64,000 nt of DNA from Candidatus Bathyarchaeota archaeon (GTDB lineage Archaea > Thermoproteota > Bathyarchaeia > Bathyarchaeales > Bathycorpusculaceae): assembly GCA_013388905.1 (NCBI GenBank), contig JACAEI010000031.1, forward strand, positions 62,001 to 126,000. Direction: 5' to 3'. A program made the position numbers and the translations under genes. Below are positions 60,453 through 64,000 of the stretch, piece after piece. Position 1 is the stretch's first letter. Each line of letters starts with the position of its first letter. A model generated the notes under the pieces. The model did not search any database. It was not told the DNA's origin and saw only the letters and a list, made by a program, of their open reading frames with translations.

Positions 60453-61277
60453 GTGAATAATTTGACAACCCAAACACCTACTAAACGCCTTATGATTCGC
60501 TGGACAACACTGAAAGGCTTAGTAGCAATAATACTATTTCTAATAATTGCAGCGGTGACTGAATACGTAATTGTGTTATATGCTATGAACCTTGGAGTCG
60601 AAGATACAGCTCCATTGCAATGGATCAACCAACTTCTAACTATAACAATTAGCCCACTATTTCACTTAGTTCCTATAGCTGTCATAATCACGTTGCTATT
60701 CTGTTGGACTTATCTAACGCGGCACATAGCCATAAGACCTCATGAGACAGGAAAACCAAAAGCTGGAACAGTTGCTAAACGCGGCAAAGAAACAGGATCC
60801 AGAAGATTCTTTGGCAAAGTAAAGTCTGGATTACTAAAAGTAAAAGGCATTGCATACGTCTGGCAAAAGATACACTTCGCAAGAACCACAATAAAAAGCG
60901 CGTTGACGATTCTCTTAGTCTTTGGAACGTTCATTCTAATATTCTCCGTCATAGTATTTCCAAAATTGATTCCTCAAACAATAGCAGGACTATATCAAAA
61001 CAACCCAGTATTTCTTAACTTTCTGAAAGGCGCATCAGAAACTTTGGCGCCAGTTGGCAACATTTTCTCTGGCATAAACAATGCCTTGTTAGGTACTGCA
61101 CCGGGCTTCGGAAGTTTTGTTTCGGGTTTAGGAGATATTCTTAAACCTCTGACGGGTTTGAATGGCGCTGGAAAATATCTAGTTTTCCAAAATGCTGCAG
61201 CTTGGATTGCTGCTCTAGCAGTTCTGTTCTATGGAGAACTTCGTAAAAGCTATAGATATAAGAAAAGCAAACGCTAA
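60453..61277 (+). CDS. Membrane protein of unknown function
   Basis: 274 residues. Hydrophobic helices are at about 22-47, 62-88, 150-172 and 250-268, with a basic cytoplasmic loop at about 95-140 and a glycine-rich segment at about 200-240 (PGFGSFVSGLGDIL). The start is GTG; the 173-base upstream gap holds a promoter. It ends 9 bases before the endonuclease IV-like gene and may be co-transcribed with it. I do not recognise the family. Confidence 0.65.
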   Translation: MNNLTTQTPTKRLMIRWTTLKGLVAIILFLIIAAVTEYVIVLYAMNLGVEDTAPLQWINQLLTITISPLFHLVPIAVIITLLFCWTYLTRHIAIRPHETGKPKAGTVAKRGKETGSRRFFGKVKSGLLKVKGIAYVWQKIHFARTTIKSALTILLVFGTFILIFSVIVFPKLIPQTIAGLYQNNPVFLNFLKGASETLAPVGNIFSGINNALLGTAPGFGSFVSGLGDILKPLTGLNGAGKYLVFQNAAAWIAALAVLFYGELRKSYRYKKSKR

Positions 61278-61286
61278 GGGAGCCCT

Positions 61287-62150
61287 ATGGCTGACCACCC
61301 CAGATTTGGTCCAGCAGGCGTTCCTCCACTTTTTAGAATACTTAAAGCAACATTAGCTGATGTTCCCAAACTTTTGCGAGAGGAAGGACTTGATGCCTTT
61401 GAATATCAAGCAGTTCGCTGGGGCACAAAACCGCAAATGAAGATGGAAGATGCGGAAAAACTTGCCTTAGAGGCAAACAAAAATGATGTTTTACTTAGTC
61501 TTCACGGCTCATATTTCATAAATTTCTGCGGAGAAAAAGCCATAGTTGAGGCAAGCAAGAAGCGTCTAATCGCGTGTGCCGTTGCGGCTGAGTGGATGAA
61601 AGCATATGTTGTGGTTTTTCATCCTGGGTTTTATGGTAAAAAATTGAAGAGAGAAGCCTTAGCCAGTTGTGCGAAAGCGCTGAAAGAAACAGTTGTTGGT
61701 ATGAAGGGTCTAGGAATTGAGGATGTTAAAATTGGTCCAGAAGTGATGGGAAAACATGCACAGCTTGGAAGCCTAGATGAGGTTTTGAGCCTATGCGAAA
61801 AAGTTGAGCAGACACAGCCAGTAATTGATTGGGCACATTTACATGCAAGAGACAAGGGACGCCTTAGAACAGCTGACGATTTCCGCAGAATTGTTGATGA
61901 GATTGAGAAGAGGCTCGGAGCAGAAGTTGTTAAAGACCTACATTGTCACTTCACAAAAATCGAGTTTACGAGCAAGGGCGAAAGACGCCATCACATATTG
62001 GATGAAAAGCGTTATGGGCCAGACTTTCGAATGCTTGCGAAAGTCATAGCTGAATATCACCTTAAGCCAGTTATCATAAGCGAAAGCCCTATTCTAGATT
62101 TGGACGCCATTAAAATGCGAGACATCGTCAAAAAAGAGTTAATGAATTAG
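61287..62150 (+). CDS. nfo: Endonuclease IV-like TIM-barrel protein
   Basis: 287 residues of the xylose-isomerase-like/AP endonuclease 2 fold. The metal-site residues LSLHGSYFINF, VVFHPGFYG, IGPEVMGK, VIDWAHLHAR and HCHF match the three-zinc endonuclease IV order (His, His, Glu, Asp-His, His). This would cut abasic sites in base-excision repair. A related sugar-phosphate isomerase role is less likely but not excluded. A potential partner of the AlkZ-type glycosylase and EndoQ. Confidence 0.82.
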   Translation: MADHPRFGPAGVPPLFRILKATLADVPKLLREEGLDAFEYQAVRWGTKPQMKMEDAEKLALEANKNDVLLSLHGSYFINFCGEKAIVEASKKRLIACAVAAEWMKAYVVVFHPGFYGKKLKREALASCAKALKETVVGMKGLGIEDVKIGPEVMGKHAQLGSLDEVLSLCEKVEQTQPVIDWAHLHARDKGRLRTADDFRRIVDEIEKRLGAEVVKDLHCHFTKIEFTSKGERRHHILDEKRYGPDFRMLAKVIAEYHLKPVIISESPILDLDAIKMRDIVKKELMN

Positions 62151-62208
62151 GCTTTAATGCGATACATTTTTTATACAGCTCACTATGCCTTTTTATGGGT
62201 AAACGGTT

Positions 62209-63447
62209 TTGGTAAGGCTTAAAGGATTTCAAAAATTAACATCGGTTGATGAAGCCCAACGTGTCTTCTTCAGCAAAATACACATAAAAAAATTGAAGAC
62301 TACCTGTGTTCCCTTACATTCTGCTTTGAACCGAATTCTAGCAGAAGATGTCATAGCAAGAGAAGATTTGCCAAAATTTAACAGGTCCGCCGTTGATGGA
62401 TATGCCGTTAGAGCCGAAGACACGTTTAAAGCATCACAGTTCAAGCCTAAAATCATTCAAATAATAGATAAAGGTGAGATAGGCGAAAAACAAGCAAAGA
62501 AAGTGTGGACTGGGAATCCCATTCCAAAGGGTGCTAACGCTGTAATCATGCTTGAAAATGCTAAGTCTGTTGGCGATCAAATTGAGGTATGGGTTTCACT
62601 AACACCAGGAGAGAACGTTTCTCAGAAGGGTGAAGACATTCGAAAGGACGAAGTTGCTGTAGAAGCTGGAACCCGCTTAAAACCACATCATTTAGGATTA
62701 ATAGCCGCTTTAGGAATCAGCAAAATCCAAGTGTTTGAAAAACCAAAAATTGCTATTTTAGCCACTGGAAACGAACTCGTAGAACTTGGTAGTAAACCAC
62801 GAGAAGACCAAGTGTTTGAGGTTAATAAGCTCGTTATCTCTGCTTTATGCCATGAGCTAATCGCTGAGCCGTTAGATTTAGGAATTGCAGAAGACGACCT
62901 TAACGAAATATGCAGAAAATTGAGAACAGGCTTAGAAATGGCTGATATGGTGATTACTACGGGTGGAACAAGCGTAGGAGTCTCAGATCTAGTTCCAGAA
63001 GCTGTTAACAAAATTGGAAAACCAGGCGTTATAGTTCATGGCGTAGCAATGCGCCCAGCCATGCCCACAGCCCTTGGAGTGGCAAATGAAAAGCCGATAA
63101 TTATTCTGTCAGGTAACCCTGTTGCTGCAATGTTTGGGTTTGAAGTCTTTGCCAGACCATTAATATGCAAACTGTTGGGACTTAAACACGAAGAAACACG
63201 CCCCATAATTAAGGCAAAAATATCCAAGAAAGTCACATCAGCTCTTGGAAGAAAAACCTTCGTTCGCGTTCATGTTTTCCAAAGCAATGGAGAGTTTTTT
63301 GCAGAACCCGTCAGCGCTCGAGGCTCCGGCATAATTTCTACCATGACGAGGGCTAATGGTTATGTTGTTGTTCCTGAAAATCGTGAAGGCTTAGCAGAAG
63401 GCGAATCTGTTTCTGTGCGCCTCTTTGATACTGTTGAAACGAGTTGA
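62209..63447 (+). CDS. moeA: Molybdopterin molybdenumtransferase MoeA, first copy
   Basis: 412 residues with the MoeA domain order. LPKFNRSAVDGYAVRAEDT and GNPIPKGANAVIMLE lie in the N-terminal domains, the MogA-like domain has ATGNELVELG and TTGGTSVGVSDLVPEA, and ILSGNPVAAMFGFEVF precedes the C-terminal domain IV. MoeA inserts Mo or W into the pterin dithiolene. The AOR at the left edge is a plausible client. TTG start, with TATA about 40 bases upstream. The second copy starts 5 bases after the stop. Confidence 0.95.
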   Translation: MVRLKGFQKLTSVDEAQRVFFSKIHIKKLKTTCVPLHSALNRILAEDVIAREDLPKFNRSAVDGYAVRAEDTFKASQFKPKIIQIIDKGEIGEKQAKKVWTGNPIPKGANAVIMLENAKSVGDQIEVWVSLTPGENVSQKGEDIRKDEVAVEAGTRLKPHHLGLIAALGISKIQVFEKPKIAILATGNELVELGSKPREDQVFEVNKLVISALCHELIAEPLDLGIAEDDLNEICRKLRTGLEMADMVITTGGTSVGVSDLVPEAVNKIGKPGVIVHGVAMRPAMPTALGVANEKPIIILSGNPVAAMFGFEVFARPLICKLLGLKHEETRPIIKAKISKKVTSALGRKTFVRVHVFQSNGEFFAEPVSARGSGIISTMTRANGYVVVPENREGLAEGESVSVRLFDTVETS

Positions 63448-63452
63448 TAGTA

Positions 63453-64000
63453 GTGTTTAGGAAACTGCTAACCTTAGATGAGGCACAACAAGCCATAAAC
63501 AAACATTCTACTCCTAAGCCTTTAGGTGTTGAAAAAATTCCACTTTTAAAAGCCCACAATCGTGTTCTTGCAGAGGATATAATCGCGCTTATGGACATTC
63601 CACCTTTCAGCCGTTCAACAGTTGATGGTTACGCGGTAAAGGCAGAAGACACATACGGCGCAGAAGAAAACAAGCCAATAAAACTGACGATTTGCGGGTC
63701 TGCTAATGTGGGCGAACCACCAAAAATAGTTGTCAAACGAGGCGAAGCAGCGGAAATAGTCACTGGTGCACCAATGCCGGAAGGCGCAGATGCGGTTGTG
63801 ATGATTGAATACACGGAGCGAAAAGACGATGCGCTTTATGTTTATAGGGCTATAGCTAAAGATGGCAATGTTATGAAGGCGGGGTCGGACATAAAGAAGG
63901 GTGAAAAAATTTTAAAAGCTGGACAATTACTAGGGTCAAGTGAAATTGGAGTTTTAGCTGCTTTAGGCTTAGCAAAAGCGGCAGTCTATGTTGTTCCACG
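63453..64000 (+). CDS. moeA: MoeA, second copy (C-terminus beyond right edge)
   Basis: 182 codons and two bases are present. The start is GTG at 63453 ([18 protein letters not shown]); a TTG at 63444 overlaps the first copy. Visible motifs are [37 protein letters not shown] and [16 protein letters not shown]. Archaea often have two moeA copies, one with an extra C-terminal domain; whether this is so here lies outside the window. The copies may serve molybdenum and tungsten separately. Confidence 0.93.
   Translation, partial: MFRKLLTLDEAQQAINKHSTPKPLGVEKIPLLKAHNRVLAEDIIALMDIPPFSRSTVDGYAVKAEDTYGAEENKPIKLTICGSANVGEPPKIVVKRGEAAEIVTGAPMPEGADAVVMIEYTERKDDALYVYRAIAKDGNVMKAGSDIKKGEKILKAGQLLGSSEIGVLAALGLAKAAVYVVP

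Noticed and set aside
60453-61277. Pilus-related role for the membrane protein after the small zinc gene
   Set aside because: It is over 1 kb from the pilus operon, on the other side of the convergent TackOD1 gene, and shows no pilin or platform features.

Overview
The window is archaeal and moderately A+T-rich. It carries the archaeal S13-S4-S11-RpoD-L18e-L13-S9-RpoN operon, the Rrp4/Rrp41/Rrp42 exosome operon, a proteasome alpha subunit, SBDS, prefoldin beta, Pcc1, SRP19, EndoQ, an archaeal mevalonate/IPK pathway and a TackOD1-type zinc protein. From remembered family distributions it looks most like an uncultured Bathyarchaeia-type (TACK) lineage. No rRNA, convincing intact tRNA, CRISPR array or insertion sequence is visible.

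Layout. 1-2.3 kb: a tungsten/molybdenum aldehyde:ferredoxin oxidoreductase (cut by the left edge) with its four-cluster ferredoxin. 2.4-7.5 kb: DedA protein, endonuclease Q, a small helical protein, a frameshifted Lrp-type regulator, an S-component-like membrane protein and an AlkZ/YcaQ-type glycosylase. 7.5-16.4 kb: a metal island with an arsenate-reductase-like phosphatase, a YHS chaperone-like protein, a YHS-CopA copper ATPase, a membrane protein with a spermidine-synthase fold, a glycine-zipper YHS protein, a PadR-TRASH regulator, an FTR1 permease, a tandem winged-helix regulator and a Met-rich PepSY-like protein. The copA and PadR promoters share a 15-base motif. 16.4-19.7 kb: an O2/NO defence operon (flavodiiron protein, DsrE protein, DUF438-hemerythrin-PAS) facing a Cys-rich XRE regulator across an 18-bp perfect palindrome. 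19.7-21.3 kb: four decayed genes in a row. 21.3-28.6 kb: a DASS transporter, a DUF2096 protein, then smc-scpA-scpB. 28.6 kb: S8e.

29.0-41.8 kb, all on the minus strand: a near-continuous superoperon from S13 down to SRP19 that joins ribosomal proteins, RNA polymerase subunits, enolase, MEMO, mevalonate kinase, isopentenyl phosphate kinase, type 2 IPP isomerase, a prenyl synthase and GluRS. It makes the translation and transcription core and the isoprenoid lipid precursors. 42.0-52.5 kb, plus strand: a mini zinc peptidase, proteasome, SBDS, exosome, L37Ae, Brix, Pcc1, prefoldin and DHH genes, an ECF transporter A-A'-T module, a 6-phospho-3-hexuloisomerase and a 25-residue eL41 gene. 52.7-59.0 kb: a type IV pilus operon (ATPase, two TadC/FlaJ-like membrane proteins, a short pilin and an 825-residue pilin-like surface protein), followed convergently by a TackOD1 zinc protein. 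60-64 kb: a small zinc-ribbon protein, a membrane protein, an endonuclease IV-like protein and two moeA genes, the second cut by the right edge. MoeA action on a Mo/W cofactor would fit the cofactor need of the oxidoreductase at the left edge.

The points most worth following up are the copper island with its PadR-TRASH regulator and shared operator, a possible Asp-ligated cluster in the oxidoreductase, an interleaved hairpin (pseudoknot-like) element at 15.48-15.57 kb, the redox operon with its palindrome, the row of decayed genes, and the giant pilin-like protein.
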